Source: an uncultured Porphyromonadaceae bacterium (lineage in GTDB: Bacteria; Bacteroidota; Bacteroidia; Bacteroidales; UBA11471). From it: 64,000 bases of DNA. A program made the position numbers and the translations under genes. Where the stretch lies: the NCBI GenBank assembly GCA_900547555.1, contig URHG01000007.1, positions 1 to 64,000 on the forward strand, in the 5' to 3' direction. Shown here in pieces: positions 56,154 to 63,740 of this stretch. The notes under the pieces were generated by a model. The model was given only the letters and a program-made list of their open reading frames with translations, ran no database searches and was not told the DNA's origin. Position 1 is the first letter of the stretch. Every line of letters begins with the position of its first letter.

Positions 56154-57365
56154 TCAAAAATCTTTCAGGATAAGGCTGTTCGCCTTGTCCACCACGCTTG
56201 TGTCAAGCGATGCGAGATAGATGCGCGTGGTCTCTTCCGAATCATGTCCCATGCCCTCACTGATGACAGAAAGAGGGATGTTCTTGCTCTTGGCAACGCT
56301 CGCCCAACAATGCCGGGCAACGTGCATGGTCAGCGGTATGTTCAATCCTGCCAGACCAGCGACTTCCTTCAACGCCACATTGATGCGGCAGATGGCGTTA
56401 CGGTATTGTGTCCGCTCATCGGAGCATGGGTTGGTGATTATCGGCAGGAGGTAGCGGGTGGCCGTATTCTCGCCGTACTTGGCGATGATGTCTTCCATGC
56501 ACTTCTCCCATTTGACTGTGAGCTGCTGCCCGGTCTTTCTTCTACGGTACGTGATTATTCCGTTCTTCAAATCCGATTTTTTCAGATAGGCCATATCAAT
56601 GAATGACATGCCACGGGTATAAAAGGAGAAGAGGAACATATCCCTTGCATAGTCCAGATGCGGTTTCAGAGTCAAATCAAGTTCCTTAATGTGCTTGATG
56701 GACTTCAATGGAATGGCGCGTTTTACCGTCTTCCCGATGCCAGTGTAAACGTGCTTGAAAGGATGCTTCTGTTCCGTCAGTTCCTTTTCCACGGCACGGT
56801 TGTAAACGGCACGGAGTATGCGCATATAAAAGGAAACCGTGTTGGGGCAGATGCCCTTGCCTTTGAGCCAGGCCTCGTAAAGCATCATGGTGTTGCCGTC
56901 TATCTCGCACAAGAGTATGTCCTGCCCCTCACGGAACTTCATAAAACTGCCCAATGCCGCCGTATAGGTTTCTGATGTGCGGACTTTGCCAAGCTGCTTC
57001 AACTGTCCTATGATGCCTTGCATGAAACGGAACAGCGATTGTTCGCCCGTTTGCCCGTTGAACTTCTCGACGATGCTGTCAGCGGAATAAATTCCTCCCT
57101 GCCTGTCGCATTGGGCGACTATGGCTTTCAACCGTCCGGTGTCCCAGTCGATATGTTCCGCCACTTCACGGAGATACCGTTTTCTATTTTCGCCGATTTC
57201 GGGCAGGATTTTAACAGAGGAAGTTCTCTTGTCCCATTCCGTATCAAATATGCGGTAGTCCGTCTTGACTTGGCGGACTATGCGCCCGTGGATTACCTGA
57301 TAATATATGCTGCCCTCCCTGCCGCTCGCGGTGGAAGGACGAAATTTCACTTTTATGGATGCCAT
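56154..57365 (-). CDS. Tyrosine recombinase, likely DNA invertase for the adjacent promoter
   Basis: The 403-residue protein has a Bacteroidota-type arm-binding N-terminus (MASIKVKFRPSTASGREGSI), a SAM-like core-binding domain and a complete catalytic set: R251 in FYTRGMSFID, H348 and R351 in TMHVARHCWA, H374 in GMGHDSEETT and nucleophile Y383. It begins 5 bases after the 262-aa protein gene, so it is transcribed at the end of the mobilization operon. Its stop codon is 40 bp from the right inverted repeat. It is not at an element end, so phase switching is more likely its job than integration; this is inferred from position. Confidence 0.88.
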   Translation of the reverse strand: MASIKVKFRPSTASGREGSIYYQVIHGRIVRQVKTDYRIFDTEWDKRTSSVKILPEIGENRKRYLREVAEHIDWDTGRLKAIVAQCDRQGGIYSADSIVEKFNGQTGEQSLFRFMQGIIGQLKQLGKVRTSETYTAALGSFMKFREGQDILLCEIDGNTMMLYEAWLKGKGICPNTVSFYMRILRAVYNRAVEKELTEQKHPFKHVYTGIGKTVKRAIPLKSIKHIKELDLTLKPHLDYARDMFLFSFYTRGMSFIDMAYLKKSDLKNGIITYRRRKTGQQLTVKWEKCMEDIIAKYGENTATRYLLPIITNPCSDERTQYRNAICRINVALKEVAGLAGLNIPLTMHVARHCWASVAKSKNIPLSVISEGMGHDSEETTRIYLASLDTSVVDKANSLILKDF

Positions 57366-57370
57366 TCACT

Positions 57371-58159
57371 TTATTTTTGTTGTTTGGATTGTTTTTCTTC
57401 CTCTCTCACTGTCTTGACTTGCCGGTTGAATATGGCCAGCGTGGAGTCCACACCGACAACATCCACCAGTTTCTCGTAAGCCCCGACAGTTACTGCCAGT
57501 TCCGGGTACAGTTCGTTGAGCATGACCGTGGTCACATGGTGTTTGTCTGCAACCGTTCTCAACCGCCTGTTTTCTTCCCGGTACTCATGCCATTGTACCC
57601 AACTGACGGCAAACAGGACAAAGAATACGAGCGTACAGCCCATGCCAGTCCATACATATGGGTTCTTGTGCCAGCCATCGGGAACTTTGCTCCATAACAG
57701 CCTTATTGCATTTATTGCCTTGTCCGAGCGGATTATCTGCCATAGTTCCGATATGACACTTTGCTTTTGCCGCACCTGTTCCGAAGTCTGCTTGTCTTTT
57801 TCCACATGGGCAGTCAGCATTTCCAATATTTTGTTGAGCAGTTCCTTGATAGTGGGAACTCCGTGCTTACGCATATCCTTCTCGTTGGCTTCGGTGTATA
57901 ACCGCAGACTTGCTACCGCTTCATCACCTATTGATTGCTTGTATTCCTCGATGGTCTCTTTGCTTCCGAAAATGTCATTGACATTTTCCGGGGCATTGCC
58001 ATTGAAGAACCGTATAACAGGCTCCAACTTCGCTTCCAGTCTTTTCAATGCCTCGTTCTTGTCCGGGCTATCCTTTGCGTCCAGTTTTTTCTTGATTTCC
58101 TCGATGTCCACTGCCAATGCCCCGATAAGGTCGGTTAAGTTCTGCTTGTTGTCCTTCAT
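57371..58159 (-). CDS. Coiled-coil membrane protein of the mobilization operon
   Basis: The 262-residue protein has charged helical regions (residues 10 to 45 and 85 to 140), one transmembrane span (about 168 to 190, NPYVWTGMGCTLVFFVLFAV) and a helical tail rich in Glu and Lys. Its ATG overlaps the relaxase stop by 4 bases. Similar proteins commonly follow relaxase genes in Bacteroides mobilizable elements; they may link the relaxosome to the membrane or coupling protein. No named family recognised. Confidence 0.8.
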   Translation of the reverse strand: MKDNKQNLTDLIGALAVDIEEIKKKLDAKDSPDKNEALKRLEAKLEPVIRFFNGNAPENVNDIFGSKETIEEYKQSIGDEAVASLRLYTEANEKDMRKHGVPTIKELLNKILEMLTAHVEKDKQTSEQVRQKQSVISELWQIIRSDKAINAIRLLWSKVPDGWHKNPYVWTGMGCTLVFFVLFAVSWVQWHEYREENRRLRTVADKHHVTTVMLNELYPELAVTVGAYEKLVDVVGVDSTLAIFNRQVKTVREEEKQSKQQK

Positions 58160-59208
58160 CTTTTTCTCCTCCTTGGTTTATGTTTGTCCTTTTCGTTGTC
58201 ATTCTCGCCCCAGCCGCTTTCGTTTCTTCCACCTCCGCCGCCGGATGACACCTTGGCTTGGTGCGGTTGCACGCACAACTCCATGAGTGTGCCGATGGTC
58301 ACTTGAACGATGTTTGAACTGGGTTCAGCAGGGATGCTTCCGTTGCCGTCCACTTCCGCTTTGGCCGGTGACGGCTCTCTTATAAAAGTATCAGCCGTAT
58401 TGTTGTGGAATCCCACATCCTGCCGGGTCGGTTGTGGCTGTTCTTGCACACGGGGCTTCCATTCCATGCCCTCTGCGATTTGGTTCCCGAAGAGCCTGTT
58501 CAACTTATAAAAACTCATACTCCGGTCTATCTGTGAGCCACTGAACGAGATTTCATTCTTCGTGAACGATACTCCGATGATTTTACCTTCGTTTCTATTG
58601 TATTTGAAATTCACCCCGATACCCTGTTTTGCCAGCCTGTCACACAAATCCGACCAGCAGTTGCAATGGGGTAATGCCGCCTTGATAGCATCATAGATTT
58701 GGTATTTCACCTTGTCCTTGCCACGCAGACGGTCACGCTTCACGTTCATCTTGCCCTTGGAGAAGTGCAGTCCGTATTCCCTCGTGAGAGCTTTGCATAC
58801 TTTTACATTACGCACATTATCGTTGCTGTCACTGATGGTGTTCCCGTCATTGTCCACCCTGTTGGCCACGATATGCAGATGCTGGTGTTCCCTGTCGGTA
58901 TGACGGCACACGATGTACTGGGTGTTCGTTATGCCCATGCGCCGCATATATTCACGGGCAATTTCGACCATCAGGGCATCCGTCAGCTTGGGTGCATCCT
59001 CGTGTGCGAAGTCCAGCGAAATATGGTACACCGGATTTTTCAGCTTGCGTCCCGGCTTGTCATCCGCCTGTCCCTGCATACTCCTTGCGATGGTGGTGTT
59101 GTCATCCTGTCTCACGTCCTTACTGTCGATAAGCCTTGCCTTCTTCGGGTTGTTCACGTAGTTCACCACTCTGGCGAAACTCGCCCGTTTTTTCAAATCG
59201 CCCATCAT
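58156..59208 (-). CDS. mobA: Relaxase/mobilization nuclease
   Basis: The 350-residue protein nicks one strand at oriT and leads it into the recipient. It has the relaxase three-His metal motif: HTDREHQHLHIVANRV, with His 103, 108, 110 and 112, after VYHISLDFAHED. Positively charged segments (KGKMNVKRDRLRGKDKVKYQ) probably bind DNA. The C-terminal 110 residues are low complexity. It overlaps the MobC-like gene by 4 bases. Confidence 0.94.
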   Translation of the reverse strand: MMGDLKKRASFARVVNYVNNPKKARLIDSKDVRQDDNTTIARSMQGQADDKPGRKLKNPVYHISLDFAHEDAPKLTDALMVEIAREYMRRMGITNTQYIVCRHTDREHQHLHIVANRVDNDGNTISDSNDNVRNVKVCKALTREYGLHFSKGKMNVKRDRLRGKDKVKYQIYDAIKAALPHCNCWSDLCDRLAKQGIGVNFKYNRNEGKIIGVSFTKNEISFSGSQIDRSMSFYKLNRLFGNQIAEGMEWKPRVQEQPQPTRQDVGFHNNTADTFIREPSPAKAEVDGNGSIPAEPSSNIVQVTIGTLMELCVQPHQAKVSSGGGGGRNESGWGENDNEKDKHKPRRRKR

Positions 59209-59555
59209 ATCCTCTCGATGATTTTATTGAACTCGTCCAGCAAGTCCATGATTTTGCCTTTCAAAAGAGAAAAGCCCTGTTGGTGCGCCATCTTCGTCAG
59301 TTGGTTCAGGTTGTTGCATCCTCCCTCCAGCATCCTTATCTGCTGCCTGTCTTCCTGTGTCCGTGCAGACACAACCTTGCCGTATAATAACAAATCACGC
59401 AGGAAGTGTGACGGTTTCTTTCCTGTATCTGTTATCCGTTTCATGACCGCTTTCCATTCGGCAAGCGTGAGCCGTGTGGATATGGTCTTTGTCCGCGCCT
59501 TGCCTTTCACCGTTTTTGGGCGGCCTCCCTTGTTCCTGTTCTCCTGATATGTCAT
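59205..59555 (-). CDS. mobC: MobC-like relaxosome accessory protein
   Basis: The 116-residue basic protein begins with GGRPKTVKGKARTKTISTRL, then LAEWKAVMKRI, the ribbon-helix-helix-like DNA-binding pattern of MobC proteins. The tail (GGCNNLNQLTKMAHQQGF) matches the family's conserved Asn-Asn-Leu-Asn-Gln segment. It would bind oriT and help the relaxase melt DNA. It is coupled to mobA by a 4-base overlap. Confidence 0.93.
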   Translation of the reverse strand: MTYQENRNKGGRPKTVKGKARTKTISTRLTLAEWKAVMKRITDTGKKPSHFLRDLLLYGKVVSARTQEDRQQIRMLEGGCNNLNQLTKMAHQQGFSLLKGKIMDLLDEFNKIIERI

Positions 59556-59587
59556 ATCCGTTTTCTTTTATTCGTTAAACCGTTCTG

Positions 59588-59691
59588 TTTTTTAGGGCTG
59601 AATTTGCGGCTTGCCGTTTCCTGTGTGGCCGGATCGCCGTTTGTGGCGTGGTTTTCGTGGACGAAAACATTAACTTGCCAGCCCTAAAAAA
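59588..59691. other. Candidate oriT region with nested inverted repeats
   Basis: 13-bp perfect arms TTTTTTAGGGCTG (59588-59600) and CAGCCCTAAAAAA (59679-59691) enclose 78 bases. Within lies a second perfect 8-bp hairpin GTTTTCGT/ACGAAAAC (59651-59668). The region lies directly upstream of mobC and mobA, where oriT is usually found. The outer pair could instead be a terminator for the gene ending at 59732. Confidence 0.55.
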
Positions 59692-59731
59692 TATCCCTTC
59701 TAAAACATTGTCGCTTGCCATTCCTGCCGCT

Positions 59732-60451
59732 TCATTCCTGTGGCTGTTTCCATTCCCGTGAACCGGACAGTGTGTTGCCATCCTCTAAGACAGGTGTGTC
59801 GTCGGCATCCACGGCTGCATTTTCCGCAGTGCTTTCCATTCCGCTTTCGGTTGTTGCTGCCGTTTCGGTTTCCGCTGTACCTGTTTCTTCTATAATAGGA
59901 TTGGAATGGGTCGGATTCATGGACGGCAAGCCATCTATTCCCTCTGCCGTTTCTTCTATCGGTTTTTCTTTCTTCTTCCTTGCCGAACTGCGGCGCAAGG
60001 TCTCTAATTGTTGCCCGTTGAAAAGGAATACACGTACCCCTTCGTATGCCTTGATTGTCTGGCGGTATGTCGGATTCTCGATGAGCCGCCCTGCTATCAT
60101 CCACGACTTCACGCACACCATGTCTATGATGGAAGTCACGGGATTGGAATCAACACGGATTAGCCCGCGTTCCGAGAAATCCTCCAACAGGCGGGACACC
60201 GCCTTGCGCCCGATGCCCCATTCCTTGGCCAGTACCAGCATGGAGCTGTCCACCTGTCCGGGATGGACGGCATAGCCCAATCCACGTTTGGTGTTCTGCA
60301 CTTCCGATACTGTCATCTTCGACAAAAGGGAAAGAAGATAGGTAAGGTTGCATATCCCGTCCGTGCTCCCGTGCAGGAAGTACCATGCCTCCACGGACAT
60401 TGCCATCTCCAATTTGTAGCACGGCAAAACAAGCTGCTTCAAATTCTTCAT
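59732..60451 (-). CDS. Winged-helix-like DNA-binding protein of the element
   Basis: The 239-residue protein has a helix-turn-helix-like core (SMLVLAKEWGIGRKAVSRLL then FSERGLIRVDSN) followed by a basic KSWMIAGRLIENPTYRQTIKA region. The last 80 residues are acidic low-complexity sequence rich in Glu, Thr and Ala. Such proteins often act as element replication or control factors, but I recognise no named family. It lies 34 bases after the excisionase-like gene. Confidence 0.75.
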   Translation of the reverse strand: MKNLKQLVLPCYKLEMAMSVEAWYFLHGSTDGICNLTYLLSLLSKMTVSEVQNTKRGLGYAVHPGQVDSSMLVLAKEWGIGRKAVSRLLEDFSERGLIRVDSNPVTSIIDMVCVKSWMIAGRLIENPTYRQTIKAYEGVRVFLFNGQQLETLRRSSARKKKEKPIEETAEGIDGLPSMNPTHSNPIIEETGTAETETAATTESGMESTAENAAVDADDTPVLEDGNTLSGSREWKQPQE

Positions 60452-60485
60452 AAGTCTTGATTTTTTTTGTTGTGCGTCTTGTAAA

Positions 60486-60797
60486 TTATCCCTTGGCGTT
60501 CTTGTCGGCCTTCCTGTTGGTGGCTTTCAGGCTCTTGATGCGGTCTATCTGTTCCTTGGGAAACAGGACACGCCGTCCTATCCGCTGTCCTTTGATGTGT
60601 CCCAGCTTCTCGTGCCGCCAGATGGTCGCTATGCTCACGCCCCATTTCTCCGCCAGTTGCCGGATGGTGTAATACTCCGATGTGTCCTGTGGTGTCTGTT
60701 CCTGCCGGTATTCCTCAAACGCGCACCTCACGCTTGCGCCGATAAGCTGTTGAAGCTCGTCGCGCGATACCAGTACCATTTCTGTCTTATCTGTCAT
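60486..60797 (-). CDS. Excisionase-like helix-turn-helix protein
   Basis: The 103-residue protein has a MerR/HTH_17-like DNA-binding domain: YYTIRQLAEKWGVSIATIWR followed by the wing HEKLGHIKGQRIGRRVLFP. This is the usual shape of Xis or helix-turn-helix adaptor proteins in Bacteroides mobile elements. It probably directs excision with the integrase. A -7 box lies 28 bases upstream. Confidence 0.85.
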   Translation of the reverse strand: MTDKTEMVLVSRDELQQLIGASVRCAFEEYRQEQTPQDTSEYYTIRQLAEKWGVSIATIWRHEKLGHIKGQRIGRRVLFPKEQIDRIKSLKATNRKADKNAKG

Positions 60798-60824
60798 AAT
60801 CCACTGATTTTAAGTTCATGGCGG

Positions 60825-60832
60825 CAAAGGTA
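60825..60832 (-). promoter_or_regulatory. Candidate -7 box for the excisionase/mobilization operon
   Basis: Minus strand TACCTTTG, just before the excisionase-like gene. It could drive all genes down to 56154. Confidence 0.6.
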
Positions 60833-60889
60833 GGGCAATAATGAAACCTGTGAATTTGTGGTATTCTGTGAAATGACACCGAATGAAAA

Positions 60890-60920
60890 AAGCCGTCAAA
60901 CAACTGGTGCTTAACGGCTT
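60890..60920 (-). terminator. Possible hairpin in the 60,798-60,970 spacer
   Basis: Arms AAGCCGT and ACGGCTT enclose 17 bases, with a T run on the minus strand (AAAAAA on +). It may end the int-398-aa transcript. Confidence 0.5.
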
Positions 60921-60970
60921 GTGGAAGTCTGTGGGTTGTGGTGAATTGTAGCCACCTGTGGGTTATGTCA

Positions 60971-62167
60971 CTATTTTATCATGGGAAGCAGCTCTTTGAG
61001 CTTCGTTATAAAGGTTTTCTCCACGTTATACTTGGCGAGGCTTTCGGGTGTCAGCCCCATGGAACGGGCTGCGGATGCCCTGTAACCTTTCCAGTCCTTG
61101 AAGTAGGCTTTGGACAGCAGGATGGCGACACAGCGCATCTTGCCTTTCACGCAACTACCGTATATCGTGGAATAGTCGGCACGCATGACGGCACGGAGAA
61201 AGTCCCGGTCGGAAACGGCATTGCCGTCCAATAGCGACTTACCCTTGTCGGGGCCGCTCTGTACGGTGAAGGTGGTAAGGAAACGGTACAGCCTTAAAAC
61301 GGGAACCTGCGCGGTCGTGCTGAACGCACCGCCTTGCATTGTATCTGTAGCGGTAAAACCGGATGATGCTTCTTCTGTACAAGAGGGTATTGTTTTGGAT
61401 GTTGCCAACTTGGATGCGCTTTCATGCAGTACGTTCCTCTTGACATATCCCATCGTCATGGCGATATGGAACATCTTTATTCCGGCAGACTGTGCTTTCA
61501 CATCATCATTTTGGGACAGCATGGAAAGGTGGATGGCTTCTGCAAAATATTCCGTGAAAAGTTGTGCCAAATCCTTGTCGTTGGCATTGACAATATACTC
61601 CTTGACGGCTTGGATTTTCGCCTTATCCACTTTGGCAAGCATGGCATACATTTCTTTCCCTCTGTTCCCGTCTGAATCCTTTGCACACTTCCGTATGGCG
61701 GAACGGATGGTGTCGATGCAGTCGGTGGCTTCGGTACGTGTCATTGGCTTGGGAGAAATATCAGAACCTTCCGGCGATACTTGCTCCTGTTCTTTTTCGG
61801 GAAAGAAGTATTGCCTTATGACTTCCATGCTCAGGTAAGCCACCCCTGTACGGAAAGCCGCCTTGTCCAAGTCCGCATATTTGGAGCAGATGCCATGAAG
61901 CCTTTTCGTGTCATCGTGCAGCCCGACGAATTTCCGTGCCAGATCCTTATCCTCGTGTTCGGTGACATATTCCCTGATGCCGGCCAAAAGAAAAGGCAGG
62001 GGCTTCAGGCTGTATCTGATGTTCCGGCAAATATCCTTGCAATCCGTTTCGTCACTGCCGGAAGACTTGTCGGCAAGCGATTCCGCAAGTTTCAGGCTCC
62101 CACTGATTACGTTGGACAGCTTGAACAGGTCGCTAATGATGTCAAATCTTGATTTTTCCATAAGCAC
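60971..62167 (-). CDS. Uncharacterised 398-residue protein of the integrase module
   Basis: The protein is largely helical and begins MEKSRFDIISDLFKLSNVIS after an alternative MLM start. It contains two stretches that look like repeated helical bundles and a C-terminal basic segment (KAYFKDWKGYRASAARSMGL then LAKYNVEKTFITKLKEL) that could bind DNA. No catalytic motif is visible. It lies 4 bases downstream of the integrase, so it may assist integration or excision. TnpC-like proteins of Tn4555-type elements occupy a similar place; this identity is a guess. Confidence 0.75.
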   Translation of the reverse strand: MLMEKSRFDIISDLFKLSNVISGSLKLAESLADKSSGSDETDCKDICRNIRYSLKPLPFLLAGIREYVTEHEDKDLARKFVGLHDDTKRLHGICSKYADLDKAAFRTGVAYLSMEVIRQYFFPEKEQEQVSPEGSDISPKPMTRTEATDCIDTIRSAIRKCAKDSDGNRGKEMYAMLAKVDKAKIQAVKEYIVNANDKDLAQLFTEYFAEAIHLSMLSQNDDVKAQSAGIKMFHIAMTMGYVKRNVLHESASKLATSKTIPSCTEEASSGFTATDTMQGGAFSTTAQVPVLRLYRFLTTFTVQSGPDKGKSLLDGNAVSDRDFLRAVMRADYSTIYGSCVKGKMRCVAILLSKAYFKDWKGYRASAARSMGLTPESLAKYNVEKTFITKLKELLPMIK

Positions 62168-62171
62168 CTTC

Positions 62172-63542
62172 TTATATTTTGATGATACCCTTGAAGTCCT
62201 TTAATGCTATGACGGCCTTTTCCTCCGCATCCAGTTTCAGGTAGCGGCGCAGTTGCGCCTCGCTGCTGTGTCCGGTGATGGCTTGGATGGAAGGCAGAGG
62301 GACGCCAGCCTTATACGCGTTGGTGGCGAAACTCCTTCGGGCTGTATGGGAAAGGAGCATGTCGCAGAACCTCCTTCCCCGTTTGGGGTTGAGACGCTTC
62401 TCGTCAAAACCGCAGTCATGTGTCCAGCCGAGCAACAGGCCGATGGTCTTCACCAGCTTGTTCATTTCATTGGGATGAACCGGGGGCAACTTGCCGTCAT
62501 ACTTGGCAAGTATGGCTCTCACGCGCCTGTCAACGGGGATATAGACTTTCTTTTCCGTCTTCTGTTGGGTGATGAGTATGAACTCAGTGCCGCCGATTTC
62601 CGTTATCATGTCCTCGCATATCCTTGAATAGTCGGAAACACGCTGCCCGGTCAGGCAGCCCACGACGAAAATGTCCCTCACGTGCTCCAGTGTCCTGATA
62701 TGGGTGATGCGGCATTTGGAAAGTTGTGCCAATTTCTCGTCCTCGCTGATGTCAAGTGATTCCAGTCTCTTTTTCACAGCTTCCTTGGTGGAAAGGTCAA
62801 GGTCAAGCATTTCCTGTATCTGTTCCGGCGTGAGATAGATGTTGTCCACTTCCTCCTTTTTCGGCACGAAGTCGGAATGACGGAAATCATCGCATTTGGT
62901 CAGCTTGTCCTCGTAAGCCGCCTTTGCCACCGTGCGGACATCGGTCATATACGAGTTGATGGCGTTGGGCATCAAGCCCCGTTCCTTCCAGTAACCGACA
63001 AGGCTGTTGCGTGTCTCCATCGTCATGTCATCCAGTCCGAGTTTGCGGTGGGTTTCCTTTTGGTAGTTAAGAATCTGTTTTTGGATAATGCGCAGACCTT
63101 TTATATAGGCAGGTGATACTTTCACGGTACGGCCTTTCTTGGTGCGCCGTCCGGTTTCCATGTCTTCTATATAAGAGGTAAGGAAATCCTCGAACAGCAT
63201 CCTGCCTTTGGGCTTGACCTCCACAATCTGTATCATTCCGTTGAGCACGTCGTGTTTCACGCTCTCGATGATGTTCTTGGCCTCCTTGGGGTTGAAGCCT
63301 TCCGCCTCGAATGCCGCCTTTATCCTCGCGAGGACTTGGGCGAACTGCCCGTACTTTATCCCGATACTCGACATCAGGGCTGACGAGGTGTATTGCAGGC
63401 TGCGGTACTTTTCCCATTCAAGCTGCTTGATGGTGAAGCCCGTCACGACTTTCATGTTCGCCTTTCCGGTGCGCACACGGGCATAGATGGAACCGTAGTC
63501 CTCCTTTCCGGCCTTGGATGATTTGATGAAGATGAAATCCAT
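62172..63542 (-). CDS. int: Tyrosine integrase of the element
   Basis: The 456-residue recombinase has an arm-binding N-terminus (MDFIFIKSSKAGKEDYGSIY), a core-binding domain (about 115 to 215) and the catalytic residues R301 in TGQRVSDYS, H399 and R402 in LLSHTARRSFA, H425 in ITGHSSEAQL and nucleophile Y434. The start at 63542 is preferred; an upstream frame would add 57 residues that overlap the promoter. It lies about 190 bases from the right attachment repeat and reads inward, as expected for the enzyme that inserted the element. Confidence 0.93.
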   Translation of the reverse strand: MDFIFIKSSKAGKEDYGSIYARVRTGKANMKVVTGFTIKQLEWEKYRSLQYTSSALMSSIGIKYGQFAQVLARIKAAFEAEGFNPKEAKNIIESVKHDVLNGMIQIVEVKPKGRMLFEDFLTSYIEDMETGRRTKKGRTVKVSPAYIKGLRIIQKQILNYQKETHRKLGLDDMTMETRNSLVGYWKERGLMPNAINSYMTDVRTVAKAAYEDKLTKCDDFRHSDFVPKKEEVDNIYLTPEQIQEMLDLDLSTKEAVKKRLESLDISEDEKLAQLSKCRITHIRTLEHVRDIFVVGCLTGQRVSDYSRICEDMITEIGGTEFILITQQKTEKKVYIPVDRRVRAILAKYDGKLPPVHPNEMNKLVKTIGLLLGWTHDCGFDEKRLNPKRGRRFCDMLLSHTARRSFATNAYKAGVPLPSIQAITGHSSEAQLRRYLKLDAEEKAVIALKDFKGIIKI

Positions 63543-63569
63543 ACGCGATATATCTTGGTTACTGTGATG

Positions 63570-63577
63570 CAAAGGTA
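63570..63577 (-). promoter_or_regulatory. Candidate -7 box for int
   Basis: Minus strand TACCTTTG, 27 bases before the chosen start. A TTTG lies at 63606-63603, 25 bases upstream, longer than usual. Confidence 0.55.
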
Positions 63578-63708
63578 CAAAATATATCCCGAAATATGGT
63601 ATCAAATAGTACCAATATTTTCTAAAACCGTGAAATTTCGTGAGTATGCAAACCAAATGAAAACATCTACAAATAACTGATATACAAAGATAACCTATAA
63701 AACGGAAT

Positions 63709-63730
63709 TTCACTGAATATATTTAGTGAA
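63709..63730. repeat. Right-end palindrome beside attR
   Basis: A 22-bp near-palindrome with outer arms TTCACT and AGTGAA and an inner AATATATT, one mismatch pair. It ends 3 bases before the junction repeat, where a recombinase or excisionase would bind. Confidence 0.65.
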
Positions 63731-63733
63731 TAG

Positions 63734-63740
63734 TGGGCAA
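63734..63740 (+). repeat. Right attachment-site direct repeat (attR)
   Basis: TGGGCAA, identical to the left copy; GH116 coding sequence resumes here. Confidence 0.85.

Larger units (their letters stand above)
46751..63740. mobile_element. 17-kb mobilizable integrative element carrying a defence island
   Basis: Both ends lie at TGGGCAA direct repeats inside one GH116 gene. The right end carries a tyrosine integrase (62172-63542) pointing inward; internal genes include a MobC-like protein, a relaxase with a three-His motif and an excisionase-like protein. There are no type IV secretion genes, so transfer would need a helper conjugative element. The order int, unknown, xis-like, mobC, mobA resembles Bacteroides mobilizable transposons such as the NBU and Tn4555 types. 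Cargo is an ATPase/RloB pair, an AIPR protein and a two-gene GIY-YIG/helicase/methylase system with an apparent invertible promoter. Base composition differs between parts: the AIPR gene is very A+T rich, the mobilization genes are G+C richer. Confidence 0.9.

Noticed and set aside
56154..57365. Second recombinase as the element's integrase
   Set aside because: It is internal, far from both ends, and a complete integrase lies beside the right junction; the adjacent inverted repeats suit an invertase better.
63543..63713. 57-codon extension of the integrase
   Set aside because: It covers the likely promoter and does not resemble the arm-binding domain that starts at 63542.
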